From the NCBI GenBank assembly GCA_024291935.2, contig CM044326.1:35835948-35899947 (forward strand): DNA of 64,000 nt, in the 5' to 3' direction. Origin of the DNA: Okapia johnstoni (lineage: Eukaryota; Chordata; Mammalia; Artiodactyla; Giraffidae). This document shows, one piece after another, positions 25,973-37,915 of the stretch. Position 1 is the stretch's first letter, and every line of letters begins with the position of its first letter. A program made the position numbers and the translations under genes. The notes beneath the pieces are model-generated. The model was given only the letters and a program-made list of their open reading frames with translations, searched no databases and was not told where the DNA came from.

Positions 25973-27265
25973 ACTGCTTATGGCCCATAAAACGTCCCCG
26001 TTGTGTCCACTCACTTCGACCCTGTACTTCTGAGATGCTGGGATCTTCCAGGGGAAACACCACTCGTGTGTAGATTTCTGCCATGACTTATGGTCCCCAG
26101 CATCGCCTGAGCGTTCGATGTCACTTGACACTTCTTTTCCCTGGTCCTTGCTCCTGCCCCCGCACCACCATTTTGCTCAGTAGATTCTCTAAAGGAACTT
26201 GCTGAAAGCTCATAAGAGATCTGCTCAGTCCTCCTCTCCATTCCCTCACCTCCCCACAGTGGCCCAGCACCAGTGCCCCCTGCTTCAAGGCGGTTGGAGG
26301 GATCCAAGTTCGTTCCCTCAGATGCCCGGGGTCCCCTCGTGGCCGCTTCTGGCTGAGCCCGTGTCCCATCTCCACCGGCGCTCCCCTTCGGGACCTGCCC
26401 TGTGCCCTGGGCTCTCTTGCCTTGGTGACATCTCTCCCGGTCTTTAGAAACAGGGCTCTCTCTTGACCCCATGTCCCCCTGGAGCCGCTGCCCGTCTCCA
26501 TTCAGTCCCAGCCAAGCCCTGAGAGCAGGTCTGTGCTGACCATCTCCACTCCATCCCTTGAGCCACAGGCCCCGCATCATCACCTGCGTGGAGCCCGCAC
26601 AGAAGGCCTTTCTGACCTTGCTTTCTCATCCTCCTGCTCCTTGGCTCTGCCACCTGCTCCGTCTTCTCGCTTCTGACTTTCCCTCCTCTGGCCCTTCCCC
26701 TCCTGCCCGCTGTCCCGTGTCCCCCTGACCCGTCCATCCTCGTGGCCTTGACAGCCACGTGCAGCTGACGATTCTCAGCTGTCTCTGGTTCTCCCCAGGG
26801 CTCTAGATCCACGTGCACTGTCCATCCTCAGGGGTCCCGCGGGGTCTGCCTGACAGCCTCCTCCACTCTGCCCCTCCCCTTACCCGTCACACCCGCTTAC
26901 CCAGAACCAAAATCTGGAAACCATCTTCGACTCCCCTGGCTCCATAACCCCCACTGTGTGTAGCCATCAAGTTCTCCTAAATGTTTCTCACACCAGCTTT
27001 TCTCTGCCCCTGCTGTCCCTGCTGTGCTGCAGGCCCCAGCCCCGCTGTCTCACCGAAACCTTTGCCAACCAGCTGCGCTACCTGCTCCAGCCCTCCTTTC
27101 CCAAGGCTCTCCAGAGGTTTTCTAACCTGCAGGTGGAACCACATCATGCTAGTCGAAACTCAAGTTTGGAGCCGCTCCTCCACCAGGCGTTTCAAACCCA
27201 CAGCCTCGTTTTCCATCTCACCCGCCTCTCCCAGCTCCAGTGGTTCAGACCTTTTTTTTCAGACT
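25973..27265. other. C/T-rich intergenic stretch, no gene supported
   Basis: Pyrimidine-rich plus strand with several open frames of 110-190 codons. None contains a recognisable domain, and the frames overlap on both strands, as expected from composition. Parts resemble very old L2 sequence. Confidence 0.5.
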
Positions 27266-27269
27266 GTCC

Positions 27270-27580
27270 GTTCTCTGCCTGGGAGATCCTTTCTCACCGC
27301 CTTCGACGTTCCTTCTCTTCCAAAGCAGCTCAGATGACATCTCTAAGAAGCCTTCCTTGAAAGGGCATTTCCGTAGCATTCTGCCCAAATTGCTGTCATC
27401 GTCCTCACCATGAAAGTGACTGTTAGTCTTCCTGCTTGTCCACAAAGCTGCGCCTTCTTTGAGGGCAGGGACGGTTTCTCTTCTGCCTCCAGCCTCAGAG
27501 AGGACCAGGGCCAGCCCAGCACAGGACGCACGGTCGGCCCTATCCGAGCAGAAACACCCAGCGTTGCTTCTCCTGGTGTC
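27270..27580 (-). repeat. L2 LINE fragment
   Basis: Reverse-complement L2 signature: ctcagatgacatctctaagaagccttcc then ctttgagggcagggacggt. Confidence 0.6.
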
Positions 27581-27603
27581 CTCCTCCACCCCTGCCACCT
27601 GTG

Positions 27604-27720
27604 GAATACAGAATATTTACATGCATATGTATACCTGAATCACTTTGCTGTATACCTGAAAAGTACCACCGCATTGTTAATCAACTATACTCCAGTATAA
27701 AATAAGAAGTTTTCTAAAAA
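27604..27720 (+). repeat. L1 3' terminus
   Basis: tgaatcactttgctgtatacctgaaaag...gttaatcaactatactccagtataaaat is the characteristic end of artiodactyl L1 elements. Confidence 0.85.
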
Positions 27721-27779
27721 GTCCCAGCTCCTTAGCTGGGCTAAAAATGTAGCATATCAGGGGAAAAAAAAAAAATTTC

Positions 27780-27880
27780 CATGAGACAGACCCAGATTTG
27801 AATATCGGTTCCTCTATTTATCGGTTCAGTGATCTCAGGTGAGTTTTTTGACGTCTCTGGGTCAGTTTCTTTTAAGTCTT
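27780..27880 (-). repeat. Possible MIR fragment
   Basis: gtgatctcaggtgagttttttgacgtctctgggtcagtttc resembles the reversed MIR core. A second MIR-like piece follows the CHR SINE at about 28135-28225. Confidence 0.45.
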
Positions 27881-28024
27881 CCTTGTTTATCTGAAATTCG
27901 GATCTAACTAGGTGTCCTATATTTTGTCTGGCAGCCTCATCGTGGAAAGATACCCCACTTTTCAGTCCTCTTCTTTTTTCCTCTGTTACATTTCTTTTTT
28001 TCCTTTTTAAAAAATTTCTCCTTT

Positions 28025-28133
28025 TGGGGGGGGGTGGGGGAGAGGGGGCGGCATTGCTCGGTTTCCCCAGCAGGTTTTGCCCCTGGCATTGAAAGCCCAG
28101 AATCTTAACCACTAGGCTACCAGGAAACTCCTT
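28025..28133 (-). repeat. CHR-type SINE, truncated
   Basis: Reverse copy ending ttaaccactaggctaccaggaaactcc. The 3' part has become a G-rich run (28026-28050). It appears to split the MIR-like sequence on either side. Confidence 0.7.
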
Positions 28134-28229
28134 CTGGACCAGTTTCTTGATCTGTAAGATCAGAATATTACTATTCAGGATTGTTGGAATGTTTGATTGA
28201 AATAGTACATACAGTGCTTCTGCCGTGCA

Positions 28230-28448
28230 TGTGTGTGTGTGTGTGTTAGTCTCTTAGTCGTGTCAAACTTTTTGCGACCCTATGGATTATAGCCTGCCAG
28301 GTTTCTCTGACCATGAGATTCTCCAGGCAAGAATACTGGAGTGGGCTGACATTTCCTTCTCCAGGGCATCTTCCCAACCCAGGGATTGAACCCTGGTCTC
28401 TCGAGTTGCAGGCAGCTTCTTTACCATCTGAGCCACCAGGGAAGCCCC
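28230..28448 (-). repeat. Bov-tA SINE with (GT)n tail
   Basis: A (TG)8 microsatellite (about 28230-28246) sits at the 3' end of the element, followed by ctcttagtcgtgtcaaac and finally gagccaccagggaagcccc. Confidence 0.9.
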
Positions 28449-28559
28449 CTGGCATGTAATAGGTACTAAATAAATCTCCTCATCTGTGACTGTTTTCCTC
28501 TCCCTCTTCTGCTCCATCCTGAGCCCCTCCCCCACACAGCCTCATAGATGTGTCTTTGT

Positions 28560-28880
28560 TGGCGGAAATGCCCCTTCGTTTTCTACACCTTTGTTCACAC
28601 TCACTTCATTCACGAATGCCTTCCTCACATCTCCCAACCTCTCTGCTCAGCTCCAATCTTGCCTCAGGCCTCCCAGGCCCCCCAGTTGCAGATAAGCCCC
28701 TCCCTGGGCTTCTGTTTCCCAACCTGCTGTGCTCTTCAGTTAGCTGGGTTTCACTTTAATTCCTCGTAGATAGTTCCTGAGTTGGAAGCTTCTGGAAGGC
28801 AAGGATGTTTCTTCTGCTTTTGAGTAGCTGTTCATGCATCTGAATGCTCAGGGCCTGGAACATCCTAAGTGTTAAATAAA
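28560..28880 (-). repeat. L2-like fossil
   Basis: The reverse-complement L2 end gctcagggcctggaacatcctaagtgttaaataaac is recognisable. The preceding 250 bases are more diverged. Confidence 0.45.
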
Positions 28881-28999
28881 CAGTGGTTTACCTGGATGGG
28901 AGATGGGGAGGGACAGGAAAATGCTGCTTCACAGGCTAAGCAGTATGGCAGAGTCTTAGCGTAATCAAACTCTAGGGAGCTCTGAATTTAGCTTATTTC

Positions 29000-29466
29000 A
29001 TTGTTGTTCAGTTGCTCAGTTGTGTCTGACTCTTTGCCACCCCATGGACTGCAGCGTACCAGACATCCCTGTCCTTCACTATCTCCCAGAGTTTGCTCAA
29101 ATTCATGTCCCATTGAGTCAATGATGCCACCCAACCATCTCATCCTCTGTCACCCTCCTTCTCCTCTTGCCTTCAGTCTTTCCCAGCATCAGGATCCTTT
29201 CCAGTGACTCGGCTCTCTGCATCAGGTGGCGAAAGTGTTGGAGCTTCAGCATCAGTCCTTCCAACGAATATTCAGGCTTAATTTCCTTTAGGATGGGTTG
29301 ATCTGATCACCTTGCAGTCCAAGGGACTCTCAAGAGTCTTCTCCAGCACCGCAGTTTGAAAGCATCAGTTCTTCAGCTCTCAGACTTCCTTATGGTCCAG
29401 CTCTCACACCCATACATGACTACTGTAAAAACCATAGCTTTAACTATACAGACCTTTGTTAGCTTA
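29000..29466 (-). repeat. BovB LINE 3' portion
   Basis: 467 bases from cattgttgttcagttgctc to gacctttgttagctt, covering the 3' untranslated end and the C-terminal coding part in reverse. Multiple frame breaks; not coding. Confidence 0.92.
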
Positions 29467-29612
29467 CTTGTCCTTGAGATTTTGTGAGTACTATGAATTT
29501 CCATACATGCAAGCAAGTAAAAACAGTGTCTGGAAATTAGATGAAGTTCAAATAGTGAAAAATCACTAGTTTATCACGTGAAAAAAGTAAAGACTATATA
29601 TAGCTTGTCCCA

Positions 29613-29706
29613 AACTGTTGGTTCAGCAAAAATAATTGTTCAGGTTTTTCTGTAACATCTTATGGAACACTGGAACGGACTTTTTCACCAAGCCAATACC
29701 CAAAAG
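29613..29706. mobile_element. Mariner-derived miniature element
   Basis: Two inversely related halves: tgttggttcagcaaaaataattgttcagg...ttttctgtaac on the left and ...gaacggactttttcaccaagccaata on the right, close to the terminal repeats of ruminant mariner elements (gttggccaaaaagttcg type). No transposase sequence remains. Confidence 0.65.
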
Positions 29707-31224
29707 TGCATATTTCTAGTTATTTCTCAAAAGCATATTCAAAAATGAAACCCTTTAAGGAGACTGCTTTGGAAAAATAGCCTTATTTTGACCTGCTGGG
29801 TCGAAGCTCATACAATCTTTCCTCCAGCCCTCTCAAAGCAAACGTTACTACTACAAGCAAAGCCCTGATGCGATTGCCACAACAAAGAATCCACATAGAC
29901 CATTTCCTGTCGAAGTAAATGCCTTATTGATTCATGTATTAACTCAGTGGTCAGCAAGTAACAGTGCTGCATGCATTACAGGCAGACAGAGGTGTTTTAT
30001 AGATCTGCTCACACACATCTCTTCCAGCCCTTAAGTAGTAGCTTCCCTTGGATGCGATGCTGCTCATCCTTTTTTTCCCCCTCCAAACCACTGAATTCTA
30101 GATGCAGAGGCTACTCGATGGGAGACTCAAGCCCGACCACTTCTGGCTTCACCTAAAGTGGGCGCAGCCACGTTCAGCTGTGACTTCATGGTGTCAAGGT
30201 TTACCAGGACTCCTCCCTGTCTGTGTTCAGAGCTGCCAGCCAGCCCCTGCTTGCTTGCACGTGTGTGTAGCTCTTAAGTTGCCTTTCCCCATCCTCTGTT
30301 CCAACTGTGTTTTTTAGGATCCAAATGTAGTCACTTACCTATTACAGACCAAAAGCAATAGGTAAGTCTTCATCTGATCGGCTGTGTCCGTCATAGGAGT
30401 CTATGGAGATGGGAGGCATCTGGACTGTTACCCATCACGTTATCGCGCCAGCTCGATATTAGCAGCCGACTCACGTAGCCTTTACATAAACTGGGGTTGC
30501 ACATCGGAAATCTCTTCCAGAAACAGCCTCAAGGAGTACTTGAACACGTGACTGTATGTCACACGAATGTACGTGTGTGCATTTAGCAGAAGACGTCGGG
30601 TTCCCCTGGCATCCACTCTGGTGTCGACTGGCAACCCCCCTCCTCCCAGACCCCGTGCCCTGTCCTTTCAGAGCCCCAGTATTTTCCTTCAGGTAACAGA
30701 AATCTGATCTTTTGAGATAAGAGGGGGTGGAATGACCTTAGCTCCGGGGTTGGGGTTAAGCCATGATCGGCTAAACAGTCTTACTTCCTGTAGCCAGTGA
30801 TGGGTCTGAGGTTGGGGAGAAGGAGAATGTGACCCAGGTCTGGCCAATGAAATGTCGGGGGAAATGTGTGTCATTAGAGAGGCTCTTCTTCCCTAATAGA
30901 AAGGCAAACCCTAAGAGACAGCCCCTCTTCTTCCTTCCTGTCCAGAAACCAGCGTGATGGCTGGGACTGTGTCTTTATCTCATGACTGTGAAGAAAAGGT
31001 GAAGGGGGTTGCAGAGTCAGTGGTTAGACGGCCCTGTGGAGCCGTGAACCCACAGCACTCACTGGACTTCTTGTATAAACCCTTGTCCTGGGGTGCGAGG
31101 ACCTTGCAGGGGCCTGTTGCTGATCTGTTGCCACCAAGGAGACTGTAAGTCATTCCCTTGGGGAGCAAAAGCCGGGGAATGGGGTCAAAGGAGGTGTTAC
31201 TCTCTGGGTGTCTAAAGTGTTATC
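29707..31224. other. Intergenic stretch without recognised feature
   Basis: About 1.5 kb of mixed-composition sequence. Short open frames only, no splice-supported exon and no repeat that I recognise. Confidence 0.5.
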
Positions 31225-31345
31225 TCTTGGGGGAGGTGGGAGGAATTGGGAGATTGGGGTTGACAGGTATACACTATTGATATATTGATACTACGTACAA
31301 AATAGAGAAGTAAGGAGAACCTACTATATGTTTTATTCTTTAGTG
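31225..31345 (+). repeat. L1 3' fragment
   Basis: gattggggttgacaggtatacactattgatat...gagaacctactatatg matches the artiodactyl L1 3' UTR just upstream of its terminus. Confidence 0.8.
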
Positions 31346-31621
31346 ATTTTAAGGTCCATCTGTATGGAGCCCACGGAATACTATTAAACCACAGATTTTG
31401 TATGTATTGATTTCTTAATTTTATAGATGTTTTTAATATGAAAAATGCTATGATATAATAATAAAAAATGTAGCACATTTAGGTACATACTATACTACGA
31501 ACTTTTAGAAAAAGTGGAAAGTAAACATGTCAAAACAGTGTCGTTTGCTTCTGGGAACAAGGATTTTGGCCTGTTTTTGCTGTTGTGTTTTTTTCTTTAT
31601 ATTTGGGTGCAGTTGTCACAT

Positions 31622-32190
31622 ATGTATTTTTACTTTTAGATTGTTTTTTATTGTGGTAAAAGGCACAAAACTTACCATCTTAGCCATTTTTATGTGTGCA
31701 GTTCATTGGTGCTGAGGACGTCTGTGTAGCTATGCATCCGTCACCACTGTCCGTCCCCCAGGCTCTGTTCTTGCCAAACTGAAGCCCTCTTCCTGTTGAA
31801 CAGTAACTCCCCACTCGGACTCCCCACAGCCCCTGACACCCACCATTCCCTTTCTGTCTCTGTGAACTTGACTGTTCCAGATAACGTCATTCGTGTAAGT
31901 GAATCATGCAGTGTTTGTCGTTTTATGTCTGGCTTATTTCACTTAACAGAATGTCCTCAGTATTCATCCACGTCATAATATATGTCAGAATTTCCTTTCT
32001 TTTTAAGGCTGAATAATGGTCCATTGTATGTGTGCGTATATATATATATACGCACACATATATACATTTTACTAATCCATTCATTCCCTCAGTAGATAAT
32101 TGAATTTCTTCCACATTTTAGATGTTGTGAATAGTGCTGCTGTGAACGTGGGTGTACAAATAAACACGTATTTTATAATCAGGTTTTGTT
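31622..32190 (-). repeat. Old L1 3' region
   Basis: Reverse complement: ttattgtggtaaaaggcacaaaac, gtgtgcagttcattgg, gctgaataatggtccattg and tagtgctgctgtgaacgtgggtgtacaaata in the expected order. It includes the perfect palindrome at 32027-32060. Confidence 0.85.
32027..32060. repeat. 34-base perfect palindrome
   Basis: TATGTGTGCGTATA followed by its exact reverse complement through a central TA run, symmetrical about 32043/32044. It lies where an L1 copy normally has only ccattgtatg(tg)n, so it looks like a local expansion and inversion of (TG)n/(TA)n. Confidence 0.9.
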
Positions 32191-32688
32191 TTTCTTTTTT
32201 TAATAGCAATTGAAGAAAAGCTTACAAGAGCCAAATCATCTATTTTGAATTTGTGCTTGAATTTTTCACTTGGTATCAGATCTTTTGAATATTTTAGCCA
32301 GGTGTAACATTTCCTTGTCAGGAGGGAAAGTGATGGCTGGGCGCTTTCTCCCCATTTAAAAAGCTAAGAACAGTGAAGAGGTTAACCGTTTTCAAGCATT
32401 CTACCTGCCACCTCCTTCCCTCATAGTTGAAGAGTAAGTTCTTTGACTTCTCTCCACCTGAAAATGCTCCCCTGGTGCATGCTAGCCCCCCACCTCTGAG
32501 ACTGTCCCTGGAGAATCACTGTCCCCACACCCCTGGGTGTTGCTCTGGCTACTCACTAGGTGCAGTGGCATCATCGATTTCCCAGCAAACTACACAGAAG
32601 ATGAGAAAACAGTGCGCCCAGGTCACTAGAAGGTCCTGGGTTCGATTCCCCAGTGGAACCATTCCTCAGGGTATGTCTTGGGCTTCCC

Positions 32689-32792
32689 TGGTAGTTCAGC
32701 AGTAAAGAATCCACCTTCAATGCAGGAGACCCTGGTTCATTTCCTGGGTCTGGACCCCTAGAGGAGAGATAGGCTGCCCACTTCATATTCTT
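32689..32792 (+). repeat. Bov-tA head fragment (left unit of a dimer)
   Basis: ttgggcttccctggtagttcagcagtaaag to gctgcccacttcatattc. The BovA tail is missing and the next SINE follows directly. Confidence 0.8.
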
Positions 32793-32990
32793 GGGCTTCC
32801 CAGGTGGCTCAGCTGGTAAAGAATCCGCCTGCAATGCGGGAAACCTGGGTTCGATCCCTGGGTTGGGAATATCCCCTGGAGAAGGGAACATCTACCCACT
32901 CCTGTATTCTGGCCTGGAGAATTCCATGGACTGTAGAGTCCATGGGGTCTCAAAGAGTCAGACACGACTGAGTGACTTTCACTTTCAGTT
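32793..32990 (+). repeat. Bov-tA SINE (right unit)
   Basis: gggcttcccaggtggctcagctgg to gagtgactttcactttcag. Well preserved; the head-to-tail arrangement with the preceding fragment looks like a dimeric subfamily rather than two separate hits. Confidence 0.9.
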
Positions 32991-33162
32991 TGAGGTCCCT
33001 AGATCAAATGGTCCCACGTGGCAGCCACCCACCCTGTTAAGCACCAGGAGGTCAGGGAAGGACAGGCCCAGCGGGTAGCAGACGCTGTCTGGGGACCCTC
33101 TCATTTCAGGCGGCGTTAGAATTCACTCACTTGGTGGGAGTTGCAGAATTTGAGTCCAGAGA

Positions 33163-33261
33163 GGACTTCCCTGGTGGCCTACTGATTAGAGTTCCAGGCT
33201 TCAGCCCCTGGTTGTCAGGCATCTAAGATCCTGCAAACTTCGTGGAGCAACCAAAACAAAA
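33163..33261 (+). repeat. CHR-type SINE with 18-base target duplication
   Basis: Flanked by agaatttgagtccagaga at 33145-33162 and 33262-33279, a perfect duplication. The element is short (about 99 bases), with gggacttccctgg-type head and an AAAACAAAAAG tail. Confidence 0.92.
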
Positions 33262-33279
33262 AGAATTTGAGTCCAGAGA

Positions 33280-35387
33280 CCCTAGAACTGATTTCGTCCA
33301 ACCACGTGAGGCGTTCAGGCAGTAGAAAGGGCTATTTCCGCGCTCGTCCTGGCTCATGGCCATCTTCCCTAAGCTCTGATCATCAGCTCGACCCAAGTCA
33401 GCCCCTGCCCCGACCTCCTGTACACACAAGCCTCCCGTCAGCCCGACGCCTTCACTCCAAGAAGCTCTGCAGTCACATCAGATGTGCCCTGTCCCTCCCC
33501 AAGCTCCATCTCTGCAATCGAACCCTGGACCCTTCAACCTCCCCTCAAAGGCCAGCGCCAGCATTCCAGCAGGAGGGAAACCCTCCATTCTAATCAGCGT
33601 GCTGTTTATGTTAAGTGGAGCCGCAGGCCCGGGGTTGTGCGTGTGTGTCTGTGGAATCCTCCCCTTCCTCCCTCCCTCCTGCTCTCCGTCCCATCCCCCC
33701 CACCACATCCACAGAGACGATCTGTCTGTTTTGTGAGCGTGAAGAGAGGAACAGGGAGTACACATTAGTGATGGTTACCTTAGGTGAGGCAAGGGAGAGC
33801 CTAAAGAATTGAAAACAAACTTCCCTACTGAACTCGGAGCAACTGCGAAGATAAGAAGCACCGAGGCCAGAAGGAGCTGGCAACACACATCTGGGTCACC
33901 AGGAAGCGGGGTGAGGAGCCAGCGCTTCGAGGCTCTTCCCACCGGTTATAGGTCACATCAGCGGCTCGGGGCAGAGTGGGAGCCTGCTTCCAGAAGCTTG
34001 GCGTATCTCTTATATTCACTGCAAAGGAAATAGAGTTCTTATTTACGGAAGAATGAACCCAGCCCTCCATTCCCCACTCCGGCCCCTCGCTGCCCATGCG
34101 GGGCTACGGCCCCGTCGCCGGCTCTGCGCCAGCTCTCCGTCCTCGGTCCCTTCCTCTCTGCCTCTGTCTCCCTGGCTTCTTCCCCTGCTTTCCTCGTCTT
34201 CCCTTTTCCTGTCCCCCCACCCTCCCCTGCTTCACTCGGTTCCCCACTTCTCAGCATAAAGTTAATGTATACACTTCACACTTGTTCTATTTATCGGCTG
34301 TGGCTTTGTGTGTTATTAATAGAGCAGTAGATGAGTTATGGCTTGGAGCTTTTCTTCCCGCTAGAAGAATTCCAGCCCAAGTTATTTTTTCAGTCAATGG
34401 GCTTTAATTGATTTTTCTCCCCTGGATCAATGGTCTACAGGAAAGCTCCCCACTGCCCCAGGAGATACAGGCCTGGGAAGGCGACCCAGAACCTCTGAGC
34501 TCTGCAGGAGCTGAACTCTGGCCCCCTCGCCCCCACCCCCTGCTGCCCCCACTGCCCACCCGTGGCACCCGTGGGGAGGGTCTTCTCCCTCCCCACCCAG
34601 CTCCTAGACCAGCAGCGGCGGGTCTGTGGGCAGCTTTTCTCCTTCTTCCTCCAGCCTCGGTGCTGGGAAGATGGACTGGGAGCCTCCTTTCTTGCTTCCC
34701 AGACCCCCTGGGAGCTGGGCTTCTGGGTGATAACTGATGCTCAAGTTTGGAAGGCAAAAGTGTCAACTTCGGTGTGTGCAGGCATGCAGTGTGTGAATGA
34801 CAGAGTGAATTTAAAGTAGGAGGTGGCAGTGCAGTTAGGTGGTTAGTCGGCTAGTTCGTTCATTCGGCTCTCTGTGACGCTGAGGGCCGTTTTGCATTGG
34901 GAGTTGGAAAGACAGGTTCCAGATGGAAATCATGTCCAGTCCGGTTCCCATATTAAACACTACCCCCCTCCCCGCCCCCGCAAGGCTTCCGGGGCTTGGT
35001 TTTCTGGCACCAAGATCACAGAGACACCAGCGAGTCTGGGTCCATGCCTCTGTTTCCTGGGTGCTGGAGGCAGCAGTCACCCTGCTTCCTGATCCCTGGG
35101 TCACCTCCCTGCTGAGTCACCTCCCTGCTGGGTCACCTCCCCTCTGCACACCCTTGAACGGTGCTGGTGGTGGCCTCCCAATTCCCCACCTTCCTGGTCT
35201 GGGCCCTTGTTGGTAGGTCCCCCGTTGTGGATTTCTGGTCCATTGCTTTCGGCCCATCAAGTGATTTTGTAAACTAATTCCCTGTATCAAGCCCTGTCAG
35301 TTTAAAATGCCACCACTGCAGAGAACCTGCTAAGGAATAACTATTTCCCTGACCAAAATCCATGTGCTGAAATCCAGTCTCCAGTGT
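33280..35387. other. Intergenic stretch, no gene supported
   Basis: C/T-rich with overlapping open frames on both strands (60-120 codons) but no domain, splice pattern or known repeat that I can name. Confidence 0.5.
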
Positions 35388-35572
35388 GCTGGGAAAGACT
35401 GAGGGCAGGAGGAGAAGGGGATGACAGAGGATGAGATGGTTGGACGGCATCATCGACTCAATGGACATGAGTTTAAGCAAGCTCTGGGAGATGGTGAAGG
35501 GCAGGGAAGCCTGGCGTGCTGCAGACCATGGGGTCGCAAAGAGTCAGACGTGACCGAGTGACTGAGCAACAA
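35388..35572 (+). repeat. BovB 3' end
   Basis: gctgggaaagactgagggcag to gagtgactgagcaacaatg, the sense terminus of BovB, 5'-truncated at about 185 bases. Confidence 0.9.
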
Positions 35573-36751
35573 TGTGGTGGTGTTAGACTTCGGGAGGTGA
35601 TTAGGTCAGGAGGGTGGAGCCCTCCCAAATGGGATTAGTCTCCTAATGGACCCCAGGGAGCCCCTCTGCCCCTTCGTCACCTTCTGCCCTGTGAGGACAG
35701 TGAGGAAACAGGCATCCATCTGCAGCTTGGAAGAGAGCTCTCAGAACCCGGCCACGCCGGCACCCTGATCTCAGACTTCCGGCTTCCAGAACTGTGAGAA
35801 ATGAGTATCTGTTGTTTACAAGCCACCAGCCTACGGGGCTGTCACAGCGGCCAGGACCGATGGAGACATTCACTGTCCATGCAGAGTGGCCCTCCCCTCC
35901 CCCAGCGTCGCAAGTGCAGTTCTGTGCAGCCTTGGGTGCCTGCTGTTTCTCTTCTTCCACTGTTAGCAGACGGCGAGTTTCCCAGGCCTTGCACGGAGAG
36001 GTGCTTAATATGGGAACTGGACATCTTCCTAATTCCCCTTGGGCCCTCAGCATCAGGGAGGGGGCAGAACTAACTAGCCAGCTTGTCACTTACTGCTTTA
36101 AACTCAGCCAATCAGTTACATGCTGCTCAGGACTATGGGTGAGTGGTTGAAGCTGGCTGGGCCCCTCCCTTGAGCCTAGTGGCTGTTTTATGAGGCTCTG
36201 ATCCTACTTGCCACCCAAGCCCTTGAAGGAATTCTAGCAGGACCTGAGTCACGGGTGTGGTTCTGTCCTCAGGGCAGGTTTTAGGCCGACCTCAGGGACA
36301 AAGAACCTCCTCCTCCACCTTAAATGAGGCTGGCATCTGTATCAGCCCCAAAGTTGTAAAACAAACAGGAGCTATTTCTGGAGCTGAACAACCGCCTCGG
36401 GATGCAGGTGAGGGATGCTGGCCCGGATTTGCAGGAGAGCCAAGTAGGGCCAACGGGGAGGGAGGCGACTTCCTGGAGCTATGTCACCAGGCGGCCCTTC
36501 TATTGGGAACCTGCACAGTTGAGCTTTGAAACCACTTTAAGGTGTTAACTGGGCACAGAAGTTAACTGGGACAGAGGGTGGGAGGGCCAGGGGAGAGGAG
36601 GCCAAGGGGGCCAAGCAGCCATGTCTGAGTGGGCTCGGGCCTGCCTGACCTTCTGGTGGTGGAGGAGAATGCTGCAGGCGGGTCAGGGGAAGCCCTGCAT
36701 CTGCTGTGCTCTTCTTTTAGTTGAACGAAAAATCTTAACTATTAACACAGG
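35573..36751. other. Intergenic stretch, no gene supported
   Basis: Moderate GC, no recognised repeat. The longest minus-strand frame (about 148 codons near 35.6-36.1 kb) has no recognisable motif. Confidence 0.5.
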
Positions 36752-36839
36752 CTTTCGGGATCTTAGTTCCCCAACCATGGATCAAACTAGGCTCTTGGCG
36801 GTAAAAGCACTGAATCCTAACCACTGCAACTCCAGGGAA
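36752..36839 (-). repeat. CHR-type SINE fragment
   Basis: gggatcttagttccccaaccatggatcaaac to aaccactgcaactccagggaag. The tRNA-derived head abuts the BovB terminus at 36840. Confidence 0.8.
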
Positions 36840-37140
36840 GTTGTTCAGTCACTAAATCATGTCCAACTCTGTGACCATGGACCCCAGGCTCCTTCACTAT
36901 CTCCCAGTGTTTGCTCAATTCATGTCCATTGAGCAGGTGATGCCATCCAATCATCTCATCCTCTGCCGCCCCCTCCTCCTGCCTTCAATCTTGCCCAGCA
37001 TCAGCTTCTTTTCCAGTGAGTCGGCTCTTCACATCAGGGGGCCAAAGTATTGGAGCTTCAACTTCAGCATCAGTCCTTCCAATGAATATTTAGCATTGAT
37101 TTCCTTTAGGATTGACTGGTATGATCTTCTTGTAGTCCAA
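36840..37140 (-). repeat. BovB 3' portion
   Basis: ttgttcagtcactaaatcatg to gatcttcttgtagtcca, about 300 bases in reverse, with a small deletion after ccaactctgtgacc. Confidence 0.9.
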
Positions 37141-37288
37141 ACTTTATTAATAGATACCTAAATATAGTATTTTTTTAATGAAATGTGTATGGTGTTGTAT
37201 TCATAAAGCACACACATCAAAAGCTACACAACATTAACAGCAAATCCCCATACAAATGGAGATATTCCTCTGAATTCCACATTGTATC

Positions 37289-37877
37289 TGCACCAGAAAC
37301 TAAAGCTCTTTACCTTAGATTGGGACTTGAACCCAGCCAAAACCCAGTTTGGGATCTAACCCACATAACTTGGACTCAAACCCAGCCAAAACCCACAGTA
37401 CCTGGTTTCAGGACCTAATGAAGCCCAGGTTCTTGATGTCTCATTGCAGAAAGAATTAAGTGAGAAACAAAGTGATAGGTAAGAAGTGGATTCATTTGGA
37501 GAGAAACACTCCACAGACAAGAGTATGGGCCAACACAGAGGGCAGGTCTGGTGGCCTCAGTATCTGGTGTGGTTAGCTTTTACAGGCTGGGTAATTTCAC
37601 AGGCTAATGAGTGAGAGGATTATTCCAACTATTTTGGGGAGGGGGTGGAGATTTCCAGGAACTGGGCTGCCACCCACTTTATGGTCTTTTGATGGTGCCT
37701 TGGAACTGTCATGGTGCCTCTGGGTGTGTCATTTAGCTTGCTGACTGAGGATTAAGGTCTAGTGAAGTTGACTTGTCTGCCATCTTGCACCCATTTGATT
37801 ATAATTGGTTTATGTTGTATCCTTGGGCTATATCATTCTCTCAAAAGTTGTGCCCTGCCCTCTTCCTTCCTGTTTCA
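37289..37877 (+). mobile_element. Solo LTR of a ruminant endogenous retrovirus-like element
   Basis: Runs from TG (37289) to CA (37877). Includes the primer-distal block gggacttgaacccagcc, the ctcattgcagaaagaat motif, and a gccatcttg site near its 3' end. No gag, pol or env is linked, so it is a solitary LTR. It shares the same layout as the copies at 39630, 54295 and 62509, all in this window. Family name uncertain (BTLTR1-like). Confidence 0.75.
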
Positions 37878-37915
37878 AAACCACCAATCTTTTAATCCTT
37901 CTCTTGTACATTATT

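Noticed and set aside
25376..27360. Several 110-190 codon frames in the C/T-rich region
   Set aside because: Frames overlap on both strands, carry no motif, and partly coincide with L2-like sequence.
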